Shown here piece by piece: positions 10,934 to 22,833 of a stretch of 64,000 nt of DNA; position 1 is the first letter of the stretch; each line of letters begins with the position of its first letter. The position numbers and the translations under genes are program-made. This DNA is from Poecilobothrus nobilitatus. Its lineage: Eukaryota > Arthropoda > Insecta > Diptera > Dolichopodidae. The stretch is from NCBI GenBank assembly GCA_947095535.1, contig OX352774.1:217298965-217362964 (forward strand). Direction: 5' to 3'. A model generated the notes under the pieces. The model saw nothing but the letters and a program-made list of their open reading frames with translations. It was not told where the DNA came from and searched no databases.

Positions 10934-13356
10934 ATTTTTTATATAAATTTTCAACAGATTCATAGTCAAAAAAACTATAATTTATTTATTCTTTTCTTTC
11001 AAATTCTTGATTTTGATTCTGTTTAATTTATTAAAAGTACAAATTAACTCAAAAACTAAAATTGCATAACTTAATCTCTAGTTATTTTCTTTAAAAACAA
11101 AAAATGACTGAAAAAAAAATCGAAACATAAAATATGTTATCATTGAAACCAAATATGTATGGTTTTTTTTAAATTTTACCATTGTTGATATTTGTTCAGA
11201 TATTATTAATATGTATTTAATATATTTATTATGTACAATTTAATAGTAAAAATATTAAATAAGTTAATTAGTTGATACAGATTGATAAAAAGACATTTTA
11301 ATCATTAGATAAAACAAATAACTAACTCATATATTAAACATATTTAAAATAAATTTTTAGAATTTTTATGGTTTAGTTTTAATTTTTTGTTTTAAATTAA
11401 ATTCACATGTTTATTAACAAACAAATGGTTTTTACTTTATGTACAATATAAGCTTTTGTTTTAGATGTGTCAAATTGTTAAGTACCCAAACTTTTAAATG
11501 ATTTCATTCAAAAATTTATTATTAAAACACATTTTTTAATACAAATTAAATATAGCATTAACAGGGTGGTTCATTTAAAAGTGAAAATATTTCAGGTCAT
11601 TCTTGAAGTTAAAACTAGAAAAATATCGTATGGATGAGAAGGGAGGGGCGGGGGAGATCTCAGTTGTTTTCCGAGATATTGAGACTTTTATGTTTTACAT
11701 TATAAAAATAACTTTTGTATAACTTTTGACTCACATGCTTTACAGAGGGTGCTTTTCTTTTTTAGTTCAGAGCAGAGCCACAACTATTAAAATAAAATTT
11801 GTGTTTCGTTGTCATTTAAAAGCATACTAGGTACCTAGTTTTGAAAACTAATCATTTTATCAAATACATACCCACATATACCATTAAATATAACAGAAAT
11901 GACATTTACGTAACATGTCAAATTTTGTACATATGTATGTATGTATCTTATTTTAACTCAGCTTTTCATAACATGCATATGTAAAATAAAAATGTATTGA
12001 TTTAATATGATATGACAATTGACAACTGTTGACAATTACATTTGCAAGAAAAAGAAAAGGTAATTTTTCCAACTTGCGGATTGGTTTCAGTTATTATTTA
12101 GGCAAATGTTTTTATTTGGTGTACATGTATATACATAAGTATATACATATTATTTTTTCAATTATTTTGATTACAATGTACGTAGACGTACCATATCACT
12201 ATATCAGGCGATTCATAATTCTCTATTTGGTAATTTAATATTCATACAAAATAAAGTCTTTATGCTATGAGTTGTTGAACTTTACAAAGCTTGATAACAA
12301 AAACTTGATTTTCGACTTATTTTATTTATAAATCAAATTGCCTTAAAAATTTTTTTTGTTAGCCAAAGATCGAGATAAGCGACTTAAACTGAAATTTTAT
12401 TTACTCAAATAATGATGACTGATTTATGAATGCATTAAATTTTTAGGGTTAATTATGTTGAACCTTCAGTTTAAATTAGCAATGATTTTAAATTTAAAGA
12501 AAAATTTTAATTAAAAAAGAATAACAAGTAGGTATAAAATAAAAAACTTTTCTAACATTTATTCCTAGTTTTCAGTTATGTAACTTTGTTTTATTTTTAA
12601 TTAAAAGTATAGGCAATAATTGGCAAATTTTTTTTTTGTTCATTTTTACTTGTTGAAATTATTTTTAATTTTTTTTTTTTTGTTTTTTCAAAAATAAAAT
12701 ATAAAATCGCAAATCTTTAAATTGACATTGAAATCATTGTAAATGTACATACATATATGTATAAATAATATTATGGAAAAAAAATATGTGTATTTGTAAT
12801 ATTATCACCATTAATATCAGATGACGTATCAGATGAATATTGGAAACAATAATATACGAGTATTATTGTAGATTTATAATAAAAAGAAAGGGAAAACAAA
12901 ATAAAACAAAATAAATTCACAGTTAAACAGTATAACTTTTATAATATAGATATTTATTTTCTTGTTTTCGTTTTCAATATTTCATAGCATTTAAATGAGA
13001 TCATCACTTTCAAAGCTATAGCTAATAAATATTTGTGAATTTTATAATACAGTTGCAAAAATAAAATTTAGAAATAACATTTTTAATTCCGAGTTTGTTT
13101 ATAAAGAAAGTTTGTGTAAAATTAACCATTTTGTTTTTAAAACCATTTATTTTGTAAATAAAAAATGTTTTCATCAAATGTCAAAACAATATACACATAC
13201 TAGCCTACTAGGTACTTTCAAATAAAACTTTCAAAATTAAAATATCGCCGTTTTGCAGCTCGCAAACGAGTGGATACATAATGGATGCAAAATATTCGTT
13301 AATATTACCGAAGAATACACGAAATATAATCGAAATAATTTTTGCATTTTGAATCT
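10934..13356. other. AT-rich DNA with one GC-richer patch
   Basis: No gene recognised. At about 11563-11780 a patch begins ACAGGGTGGTTCATTTAAAAG and includes GGGAGGGGCGGGGGAGATC. Its composition and the CAGGGTGGTTCATTT start suggest the end of a transposable element, but no second end or relative is present in the window. The segment 12010-12045 has three closely spaced TGACAA motifs. Confidence 0.45.
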
Positions 13357-13384
13357 GGATGCATGCATCCCATGTGAACTTACC
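13357..13384 (-). repeat. 28-bp exact dispersed repeat with 14-bp palindrome, copy 1
   Basis: These 28 bases are the exact reverse complement of 41863-41890. They include the perfect palindrome GGATGCATGCATCC followed by CATGTGAACTTACC. A 28-bp identity 28 kb away in inverted orientation in unrelated AT-rich DNA suggests the conserved terminal repeat of a transposon. The matching second end was not found near either copy. Confidence 0.65.
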
Positions 13385-15879
13385 CTAAGTATTGAATATT
13401 ACGGTATTATGTAAACTCGAATTTTAAGTGTTTGTTTTTCGACAATTATAATATTGATTTGAGTACCTAGTTGATTTTAATTCAGATTTTAAGTCAGACG
13501 TTCAGAGGTCTAATTTTACTTTGTAATTCGTTGTTTTGTTCGGCATTTGTACAATCGTTAATAGATATAGGCTACTATAAAATGAGAATGAATGAATAAT
13601 ATAATTCCTGGTTAATTAACATGGAAGATTCCCAACTTCCTTTCATTAGTAGGAAAAAAAATTAATGAAGATCTTAATTATTTTTATCATTTCGATAATT
13701 AAAATAAATATCTGTTAAATTGATATCTTCTACATTATAGTACTATTTAATTAATTATGACTTAGATAATTATATTAATTAAATTTTTGCAAATTTATTT
13801 AAAGAAAATTATTTTTTCACAACTGTATTGTATGTAAATATTTTTTTTTTTGCTACGTTTTGCGATTGTTGCCGTTTAATACAAAAGTTTTGCAAATAAA
13901 TCACAGATTGTCTTTTATTTTCTTTTTTTTTAAATAAAAAATTATTAAATTAACCCTTGTCGTTCGGAAAATTTTTAACTAAACTTCTTGTAGTTCAATT
14001 TAATTTTTTAATTTATTTACAATGCGTATAAATTTTTATGCTATAGTTTTAGACAAACGTATATTTAGGCACAATACTACTAGCTGAAGTAAGGTATCTG
14101 CTCTATTCTAACTAAAGTGGAATTATAAAAAATATAACAAAATATAGCTTTTGAAATTACAAAAAGCTCTTAAAAGGATTCAACACACGTTTCAGCTTCA
14201 ATAATAAAATTCAATATTAAAAATATAATTTCGAATTATAGATTATATAATGATTTTTATATCTATTTTCGGTCAGTTCTATGTGTAATGCTAGAAGTTA
14301 AGGGGTTAAGGAGGATAAATAAAAATAAAGAAATTGCAATAAGTAGTACTTAGTTTACTTTAAAAAATTATTTGTTTCAGATCGTTTTTTTACGTGTTCC
14401 CGATATTGTTCTATATAGAACTTTGAAAAAAAAAAACGTTACACTCGTGTTTGAAAAAAAAATTTTTAAATACATACTTAAATGGAAATCTTAACAATAA
14501 CTGAAATTTCACAAAAGTTAAATAAACAAAAGTGACATTCTATCTAATCCGGACCGAAAAGGGTTAATTAAAAAATTACACAATTTCAAATTAATACACA
14601 ACAAGTTTAATAAATACTAAATTAAAAAAAAAAGAAAGATTTTTTTAGGTAAATGATGCGATTTGAGTTCTCAATATTATTCTACAGTTGAATTTATTGA
14701 TGATATCGTAATCCGGTACAATGACTAAATATCAATAAATATATTCATGATGAATTTTAATAATATAGAATATGTAATTTTTGATTTGCCCAAAAATTAT
14801 TTAAAAACTTATAATTTAGTTTTTAAATATATGTACATATGTATGTGTATTTAATAATTTTTTAAAAACTTTTTGTTCAAAAAACAAAATTGTTTTACAC
14901 TATACAAATTCTAATAAAATTGTATATTGTTCGAAAAAATACCCCTCTTACTTACTTTGAAAGTGCAAATTTTTTAAACTTTCATTTTTTAAACCATGAC
15001 ATACATGCAACATTTTTTAAATGACATTTTTAAGTAACGGGTAATGTAAAAATTGTAAAAATTTTTTTTTTTGTAAACTTTTAGTCCATAATCATCTAAT
15101 AAGACAGTAAAAATATAAATATCTAGCTATGGAATTTTTAATTTATTTCTATCTTTATTAACTTCTTCCGCCTTTGTAGTTTAATACCATACGCGTGATA
15201 ATTACACAGTAAAAACATGTTATTTTTAATACCTTTAGCACTAAATTTTGCCAATGCCGATTTTAAGTGGCTAATATCAAACTCCAAGTTGTTACTTAAA
15301 ATAAAGACGAATTTATAAGATTGAAATCAAATCGAGGTATTATCAAAGGAAAATTAGAATCACTCACTTAAGTGATTTTTGAAAGAACTTAAGTTTAACT
15401 AAATAAATGGAGTGCTAGAGAAGAGCGATAAGTCGAAAGAAAATCGATGGACTTACATAAGAACTGTGAGCCTTTTCCTTTTTTTTTTAATTAAGTCCGT
15501 TTTAATTAATAATACTTTTTTTGTCTTAAAGGAAAATTTTTACTTAGTTTTTTTATGATATACTTCAAAACATAGTTTGTTAACAATTAATATGTCCATG
15601 GTTTTAGATTTGTTCAACGTTAATTAAAAATTATTACTTTATTATGTACTTATTTTTTATACTTATCCAACCTTAACGTGATATCGCAACATTAACATTT
15701 TTGCTCAATTAATCTTCTTGTAATTTTGAAATTTTCAGTTTATTATTAAATTGTTTATATATATGTACAATAATTACTTAATAACTACTTACCTTAATTT
15801 TCCAGTTGATTATAGATCAATAAATTTTTACTACATTTTCTAAAAAAAGTTTTTGAAAAATTTTGCTTATTAGTTTCAT
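13385..15879. other. AT-rich non-coding DNA, no feature
   Basis: No gene, tRNA-like head or transposon end recognised. Several open frames of fewer than 60 codons are low-complexity. Confidence 0.5.
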
Positions 15880-16070
15880 TTTGTTTGTTAGTCCGTTTGT
15901 TTACTAAACTTTTATATACGATTTAAGATAGAACAATGAAATTTTAACTATGAAATAGACCTCATAAAAATGTTAATGTTTCGGAAAAATTTCTCCACCC
16001 ATTACGGAGTTGCATTGCAGTTCCTGAATGTTTGAAAGTTCTATTTTTAAATATGTAAATTTTAAATATG
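15880..16070 (+). repeat. Degenerate DINE-like fragment
   Basis: A run of matches to 31500-31830 in the same order: GTCCGTTTGT, GAACAATGAAATTTTAACTA, ATAGACCTCATAAAAATGTTAAT, CACCCATTACGGAGTTGCA and GTTCTATTTTTAAAT. Both ends are lost. It is clearly older than the other copies. Confidence 0.6.
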
Positions 16071-18053
16071 CTCCTGAATATAAATACACATATATTTCTC
16101 AAGTTGTAAGTACGATATGGGTAGGTCTAGGTACTAGGTAGATAGGTAGGTACGATGGTGACCTTCACATTGCTGCTTCAATTAGTACTAGGTTGCGCCA
16201 TTTTGATCCAACTGCACTCACTTGACCTGAAGTATACAATATATAATTACACTAAAGCTTCAATTTTATATTTTTACATCGTAAACGACTTTTCTTAATT
16301 GCCCTTAAAATTGTAGAACATGTCTCTTAATTTTTCACATTTTTTCCTTACGATGAAAAATGAAAATTTTGATGTAAAAGAAATACAATCCTTATATGTG
16401 TTTTTATTGTCTTTTTGAAAATGTGTGTTTTTAAAAACCTTTGGGGTATAACAAAAATTTATCAATTAATTATGTGGGTGAAAATAAAATTAAAACTTTC
16501 AAAAATCTTTGATAGGAAAAAATCAAAATTTTATAATGATTTTTTAATATCTAGTCGCAAATTTTTTCCGATTAAGTGATTAATTAATTAACGTTAATGT
16601 TAAGGTAAAAATTAATATACTTATGTTAGTATGCACATAATATGTTTGTATTTGAAAGTAAATCGTTGATTAAAAATTAAATTTTTATAATTTTTTTTGG
16701 TTTAAGTTTTCCCCTTTTCAAAATGAAATATTATACAATTTTTTTTTTTTCTTAAAATATTTATAAAAAACCACCAAAAAAATGTTAAAATAATATGAAA
16801 TCGAAATTATTTTTGGTAAAATAACAACACAAAAAAAAAAAAAGTAGAAATTATATAAAAAAAAAAAAGTGAAAGAAAAATATCAAAATATTAAATATAT
16901 ATAATATAACGATTCACAAAAATAGTGTATCTTGTCAAAAATCAAAAAAAAAAAAAAAAATAAAATAAAATAAAAAAAAAATTGAAAATATTTAAAAAAC
17001 GAAAATCAATTAAAACTTATTTTAGCGCAAAAATCCCACGCAACAAAAACAAAAAATAAATAAAATCGCATTTATATTTTTATATTGAACAATTTATTAA
17101 TGAAAAGTTAACAGCCCAGCTTAATATAAAATTGCTTTCATTTTATTTACCTTTAATGGAAACTTGAAAATTTTATATCATCTGGTGGTATTTTTTTTTT
17201 TTTTTTGTAAGTTTTCTGCTTGTTATTTGGTTAGACTAATTGACTAATTCCGAGTCGCATAAACTTATTAAAAAATATGTGTATGTATGTATATGTATAG
17301 TAAATACGTATAAAAATGTTGAATAAAATCAAATATTATGTTGTGTATCAAGTCAGCTGTTGCCGGTTTGACTCCTACATACAATTTGATTTTATTTTAA
17401 ATAAAGTAAATATGTAGTTGCTTTATTTTTTACACCAACAAATAAATTTAGGTTAAACTAACAGCAGTATTATCGCCTTTACTAATTTGTTTTTTTTTTT
17501 TTTTTTTTTATTATGTAGTGGCGTAGTACACATAATGTATGTATGTTTTGTATTACACATTAAATAATATGTTTTGTGTAAAAATAAAACTAATCAAAAT
17601 TTATAATGTTTTTTTCTTAAATAAAACTTAAAAAAAACAGACACTTTAAAAATATTTTTAATAATAGCCAGAAAGCAAAAAAAAAAAAACTTAAAGATTT
17701 GAATTTCGTTTTTCAAACAACAAGGAAAGTAATGGAATCGGAGTTTAGCATTTCACTGACTATTTAAAATAGGGAATTTTTGTTATTTCATTTTATAAGA
17801 TTATTATTTAGACATAATATTTAAGTATAAGTTTAATGTTAAAAATAAATTTTGACTCGATAACCTAATCATAACTAAATTAAATATAAATTTTCTTCCT
17901 ATATTTTTAAACTGGATGAGTACTCAGTATATTGGAGTTGAAGATTCCAATATAGAGTCAAAATCAAAAATATGATAGTTAAAAATATATATGAATGTAT
18001 ATGTTGATCTAGTTAATTTGGTGAAACTCAGTATACTCAACGAACATATAGGA
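16071..18053. other. AT-rich non-coding DNA
   Basis: No gene seen. At 16115-16155 there is a short GGTAGGTA-like run. Poly(T) and poly(A) runs up to about 17-20 nt occur at 16940 and 17490. The segment 17928-17955 can form a small TATTGGA/TCCAATA hairpin. Confidence 0.5.
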
Positions 18054-18168
18054 TCGAATGCATAAAACTGAGCTTGAACTCAATTTAAGCTTTTTCAAAT
18101 AAAAATTAAGCTTGAACTCGTAGGTTTTGTTTAAAAAGTTAAATTTTAGTTTAGTTTTATGCATTTGA
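18054..18168. mobile_element. Small foldback MITE (family 3), copy 1
   Basis: The left arm TCGAATGCATAAAACTGAGC continues into TTGAACTCAA. The right arm carries the inverted counterpart, GTTTTATGCATTTGA at the end. A related element with the same arms is at 25890-26043. About 115 bp, non-coding, able to form one long hairpin. Confidence 0.6.
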
Positions 18169-18205
18169 CCCATGCAGTTTTTATGTATTAAAAAAATTTA
18201 TTGTA

Positions 18206-18360
18206 GGGGCCTCGGTGGCCTAGTGGATAAGAACGTATGAAATACGTTGTAAACATCGAGAGAGTGTGAGTTCAAGTCTCACACATTTCGTAAGAATATT
18301 TCCCCCTTATAACATTTACAGCCACGCCTGAAAAGGAAAGGTTGTGTAACTAAAAAAAAA
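18206..18360 (+). mobile_element. tRNA-derived SINE (family 1)
   Basis: The head GGGGCCTCGG carries a perfect-consensus A box TGGCCTAGTGG (18216-18226) and a B box AGTTCAAGTCT. It is followed by the family's conserved body (CGTAAGA..CCCCCTTATAACATTTACAGCCACGCCTGAAAAGG, here in pieces) and a poly(A) tail. The last part of the tail (CACATTTATGTG block) is missing. A 12-bp direct repeat AAAAAATTTATT occurs just before the element (18191-18202) and directly after it (18361-18372), consistent with a target-site duplication, although it is low in complexity. Confidence 0.85.
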
Positions 18361-18366
18361 AAAAAA

Positions 18367-20006
18367 TTTATTATTTTTGGCAAATTTTTGAACACATCCG
18401 AAAATTGGATTTAAATTTTGATGAATACGTACAAGTATGTGTTTTGTATTCAAAACTCGGTTTATTTATTTAAGGTGAAACAGTAAATGATTCTTTTAAC
18501 AACTGGAAATGATCTATTTCTTAGTGGGAAGTGGTTGTTTATATATTTAATAAATTTATCGAATTTTTTTTTTTTTTGTGTTTAAAATATGACATATTAG
18601 AATGGTTAAAATTATTTTGGAAATTTAAAGTGCTAATTCGATAACAAGAAATTTTTATTTAAAAAAGCAAGTAAAATATTTTATCAAAATATATTTGACA
18701 TAATATGTGTACATATATCAGTTAGTCATTCGTCATATTTATGAATTCATCATATGAGTTCACTCATGTGCACGTTTATCTTAAATTAATTTGGATTTTC
18801 CTTTTTTAAACATAAAGGGGATAATCTATAAATATCTACGTTTTAAAACTAATTTTTAAACCTTTGTTGTTAAGAATTAACTACAAAGTTAATTCTAACT
18901 ACTTTGTAGTTAACTACTTCTGGGTGATATATCTACAAGTATATTTTTAAATGTTTTTAATTTTATTGATTATGACGTCCATCGAAACATTTCATTTTTG
19001 AACCACTAGTTTTATAGGTATGTGCTTTATTTATTCAATCATTTGGTTTCGAGTATATCATATTTGACTATGATGAAATAGTGGAATTTGTTTTATGATT
19101 ACTTTTCTGATATATTAGAATTATTATATCATTATTATATCAGAAGTTCACTGCAGCCATTATAACTACTAACTAACTCGAAAGAATATAATCAGAACTA
19201 ATAAAATGCTCTAAGGAAGATGAAGAAATTTCTTTTTGTGATAGTAAATTATAACCTTTTTAGTTCGTTTCCAGCACTATAGTAGGACTAGAAAGAGAGA
19301 ACAATATGTATAATTTCCCAAAAACCAATTATGGGGTTGTTGTGATAATTTCTCATGTTAATCATCATGGTCAGTAAATAATTAAGATAGACAAGAGTTT
19401 TAATAGAGTTTTCTGTAAAAAAAATTAAAAACGAAAAAATTCATTTTTTGTACAATTGATTTCTCTAAAGAGAATAATATTTCTTTTTAAGGTGGGAAAA
19501 AGATATCCTTATAACTATATTATATTTATGTAATCAAGTTATTAGTTTATTTTAACATGAAATATTTTATTTTATTCTAATTTGCAAAATTTATTCACCC
19601 TTTTTATTTCTATAGTCATTTTAAATTCATTTGCTTAAATGACATTCATGGCATCTCAACCTTCGTTTTTTATTTTGTCCAAATTTCTTTTTTTTTTTTT
19701 AGCAAACATAATATTAACATTGGTACATATATACATAAATTTATTATATCGTATATTTTTTATAATTGTAATTAGTATATATAACATTAGTATATACAGT
19801 GCCGCCTTCAAGTCCTTTTCGGAAGCGAATTATTTTTAGTTTTATGAGCTCTCTTCTCTCTCTTCCATTTATGTTGATGAATAAACCGTAAAAAAATTAA
19901 AATGCGATTTTATATTAATTTTATTATATTAACAAAAAACGGAATTTATTTAATTTATAATTGCATTTACGGCAATAAGTATTCTAAATTTTTGTTAGAT
20001 TAAATT
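18367..20006. other. AT-rich DNA with a perfect 13-bp hairpin
   Basis: No gene seen. TTAACTACAAAGT (18877-18889) and ACTTTGTAGTTAA (18901-18913) form a perfect 13-bp stem with an 11-nt loop. The open frame at 19639-19839 (+) is Phe/Ile-rich and unsupported. Confidence 0.5.
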
Positions 20007-20178
20007 TTATAAATTTTGATTTTGCGCATCATCTCGCACAATTGAAATTGAAGTCAAAATATTATGATATTGACATTGTTGTGCACAGGCTGTTAGGCTT
20101 GATCAATTTTAATTTTGCAAAACTTAGTTCTGAACTAGCAACAGCAATCGGCAAAGCCAAATAAATTCTAAGGGTAAT

Positions 20179-20187
20179 ATAGAAATA
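20179..20187. repeat. Target-site duplication of SINE, left copy
   Basis: ATAGAAATA, repeated exactly at 20380-20388 on the other side of the SINE. Together they show the element inserted into the hAT relic by target-primed reverse transcription. Confidence 0.85.
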
Positions 20188-20195
20188 GGCCCCGG

Positions 20196-20206
20196 TGGCC
20201 TAGTGG
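20196..20206 (+). promoter_or_regulatory. Pol III A box in SINE
   Basis: TGGCCTAGTGG fits the TRGYNNARNNG A-box consensus and lies 8 nt from the start of the SINE, as in a tRNA gene. Confidence 0.85.
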
Positions 20207-20248
20207 GTAAGAGCGTATAACATACGCTGTAAACATCGCGGGAGTGTG

Positions 20249-20259
20249 GGTTCGAATCC
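20249..20259 (+). promoter_or_regulatory. Pol III B box in SINE
   Basis: GGTTCGAATCC is a perfect GGTTCGANTCC B box, about 42 nt after the A box, within the normal range for type 2 Pol III promoters. Confidence 0.88.
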
Positions 20260-20379
20260 CTCACATGTCGTAAGAAAATTCCCCTCTTACGATATTTACA
20301 GCCACGCCTGAAAAGGAAAAACTGTGTAATTTCCTTATCACATTTATGTGACAGGGGAATAAACTTAAAAATAAAAAAA

Positions 20380-20388
20380 ATAGAAATA
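20380..20388. repeat. Target-site duplication of SINE, right copy
   Basis: ATAGAAATA, identical to 20179-20187. Confidence 0.85.
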
Positions 20389-20890
20389 AATTTGGCAAAA
20401 ATAAAGGAAAATTATTTGTTGCAATAAACACTAAAATATCTACTGCATTATTAGTAACAAAGTTTAGATGATCACGTAAAAATGTCACTTCATCAAACAA
20501 ATCATATTCGCATATCTTGTGCTTTTGATCACGATGACTCAAAAGTTTTTCAAAATCCGCACCTTTTTTTACAAGTTCTCATCATTTATTTTATCGTAAG
20601 ATATTCAATGGATATCCACTGTAAAATATCCAAATTGTTCACCGCGAGATACAGTTATTTCAAATCGATTTTCTATCATTTCAATTATGTTACCCGGCCA
20701 AGATAGCATAAAAAAAATTTACTCTGAAGTATTCTTCAGCATCAATATTTGTATGGCGTCTTTTTCGAACGACAAATTTCGACCAGTTCTGGTTTTCTGG
20801 CTTCTTCCGGTACAATTTTAAGTAGATATATAGTTGTCTAAGATAGTTCAGAAATACAAAAAAATTCATGGAATTAGCACATTTCAATTA

Positions 20891-22221
20891 CAGAAAAAAT
20901 TTCATACGAATTTAAAATTTCATAGCAGAAAAAAAGAGAAAAAAATGAACAGACAGACATATTTATTTTGTTATTAGTTCATACATATTTTAAAAAGCAA
21001 AATAAAATAATTTAACTGATATAGGAAAAAAAGAAATTTGTATAGGTCGGTTTGTTTATTCAAATTTGGCTTGCTTTTCGTGTTGTACCTAAAGTTATTA
21101 CCTCATTAGTTTAACCCCTAATCCGGCCATGGTTATTTAATACATACTTTATTGAAACATAAATGGTTTTATACAAAAAGAAGATAGAAGTGAAAAAAAA
21201 TGGTAAGAATGATAGATTTACTTGCGTGTTTTGTAAACTATTTCAATTTTTTAATTTTTTGTTGTATAATTCAAATGTTTGCCATCGTTCAAATCTTCAG
21301 CAGTTCAAATGTGCTGACAATTTCGACATTAACATTTATTTAGAGTTAATGAAAAAAAAAAAATAAATAATTCTAAAGTTTGCTATTTAACAATTAATAT
21401 TGTTGTAATTACAATCTTATGATGATTTCGTAATTTTTTATAATGTTGAAGATTTCATGAGAATGAAAATTATTGTTATGAGGAAAAACAAGTTTTATTT
21501 TATTTTCTTTTTTTTTTTTTTTGTTTCTTTTGCTTCTATACTACGTTGGCTTTGTTTTGATTCTATTGTGAACATTTTCGTATGTGAACGTGATGAACAA
21601 AAATTTACAAAAAAAAAAACAAAACTATTAATGCGAATATTTAGTAAATGGGAATTATTAAATTTGTGAATAAAGTATTTTAATGCTAATGCTAAAAATT
21701 TGCAAGTAGTTTGTTTTTTTTTCATTTTTGTAGATACATATATGTATATACAGTACCTACTTGTATATGTATAAATGTTGTATATAATAAAAAACCGTGA
21801 TTTAATTAATGTAACAATATTTTTGTTAAAGTTAGTTTTATAAATGATAAACTAAAAAAAAAAAAAAAACACAACAAAACAAAAATGTCTGGTTCAAATC
21901 ATGTTACAATACTTCAAATGCAATTTTGTAATAAAATTTATCTTGGGTTTAATTATATTTGAACTTTTTTTTTGTACAAAGAAGATTTTAAAAGATTCAA
22001 TAACTGTATCTGATTCTTAGAGATTGTTTTTTTTTGAAAACAGTCAAAACATTTTTAACTGTTTAATAAATTTTAAATATTGTGTAGTTATTTGTAATTT
22101 CTATTATTCAAATGCGACCGTAAATTTCAAATTGTAGGTATTGGAAAGGTGTAATTTTGTATATAGTAAAAGTTACAGTACATAAACAGCTTTACTTATA
22201 ATACTTTTTTAAATAGTTATG
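20891..22221. other. AT-rich non-coding DNA, no feature
   Basis: May contain further hAT-element sequence upstream of the transposase relic on the minus strand, but no readable motif or terminal repeat was found. The open frames at 21163-21366, 21457-21669 and 21495-21725 look like chance frames; the last two overlap on opposite strands across the same poly(T) and poly(A) runs. Confidence 0.45.
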
Positions 22222-22833
22222 ATAGCCAATGTTGTGATAGTGCTTTAGACATCTACTTTTCGTTAGAATAGTCTCGAGTTTAAACCGCGGTTTGGTCATA
22301 TATATATTGATAAAAAATAATATAGTTTTTTGTTATATATATAATTAAGTAGGATAATAAGTTTATATAAATAAATGGAAAATAAGTATGTATATTATAT
22401 ATATAATTAACACCATATTATCTTTTTTAATTTATTCCCCTGCCACCTAAATATGACAAAGAAATTACACATTCCTTTTCACATTTGACTGTAATAATCG
22501 TAAGGAGAAATTATTTTTATAAAATATGTGAGATTCAAATCCTCACTCCCTCGGTGTTATCTGTGTGTTTTATATGCTCTTTTCTACTAGGCCACCTCAT
22601 AAGCCCCTCATATTATCTTCATATATAATAAAGTAAAAAAAATAAATATTTTTTGTATAAAATAATAGATGGCGTACAAATAAAAAATATTTGTGTTTCT
22701 TCTATAACAGCTACAGCCGAGTAATCAACGGCTTAATGAAACTAATGATTTCAGAAACTGAAGCTTACTCAAATATGAATAATAAAAGACTTAGTGGATG
22801 CATAGATTTTTATAGGAGTGGAAAGGTGGGGAA
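22222..22833 (+). repeat. Dispersed structured repeat (family 2), copy A, with nested SINE
   Basis: After removing the SINE (22425-22608) and one 11-bp duplication, the sequence aligns with copies at 42130-42500 (+) and 6174-6580 (-). It starts with a possible tRNA-like head (GAGTTTAAACCGCGG at about 22274) and continues CATATATATATTGATAAAAAATAAT. The conserved core holds nested complementary segments: CAGC..GCCG..CGGC..CTGAAGC. It ends ACTTAGTGGATG ... AGGAGTGGAAAGG. No coding capacity. It could be an old tRNA-derived SINE with an unusually long body, or a MITE; clear termini are not visible. Confidence 0.65.
22425..22608 (-). mobile_element. tRNA-derived SINE (family 1), minus strand
   Basis: On the minus strand: a head with GGCCTAGTAG (A box), a B box GATTTGAATC, the body CGTAAG..GGAAATT equivalents and the tail CACATTTAGGTGGCAGGGG. 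It is flanked by an exact 11-bp duplication CATATTATCTT (22414-22424 and 22609-22619). Inserted in family-2 repeat copy A, so younger than that repeat. Confidence 0.85.

Larger units (their letters stand above)
20188..20379 (+). mobile_element. tRNA-derived SINE (family 1), full-length reference copy
   Basis: A 192-bp element with all parts of the family. The tRNA-like head GGCCCCGG has an A box, an anticodon-like stem GCGTATAACATACGC and a B box. A body follows in which CGTAAGA and CTCTTACG can pair. Then come ATTTACAGCCACGCCTGAAA, the tail block CACATTTATGTGACAGGGG and a short A-rich end. It is bounded by an exact 9-bp duplication (20179-20187 and 20380-20388). It sits antisense to and inside the hAT transposase relic. 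Transcribed, if at all, by RNA polymerase III; retrotransposition needs a partner LINE, which is not visible here. Confidence 0.92.
20007..20890 (-). pseudogene. hAT-superfamily transposase relic, split by a SINE
   Basis: Minus-strand frames give, in order, the motifs of a C-terminal hAT transposase of the type annotated as '52 kDa repressor of PK inhibitor-like' or TTF-finger proteins. RHTNIDAEEYFRVNFF (about 20715-20765) matches the RQTxRSNxxxxxxEEYFRxxIFxPFLD segment. IEMIENRFE (about 20655-20685) is the ELxxRF that follows. Next is CEYDLFDEVTFLRDHL (about 20470-20520). Beyond the SINE at 20188-20379, ALPIAVASSELSFAKLKL (about 20100-20160) is the hAT dimerisation motif IPVTVASAERSFSKLKL, followed by SISIVRDDAQ and a stop at 20007-20009. 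At least three frameshifts or stops break it, plus the SINE. The N-terminal zinc finger and the first catalytic residues are not visible. Non-functional; assignment from remembered family motifs. Confidence 0.8.

Noticed and set aside
20188..20260. Functional tRNA gene
   Set aside because: The acceptor stem does not close, and the tRNA-like part continues into a SINE body with a target duplication; six relatives occur in the window.
20261..20542. 93-codon minus-strand open frame as a gene
   Set aside because: Its first half is hAT transposase relic and its second half is antisense SINE, so it is a chance fusion of two transposons.
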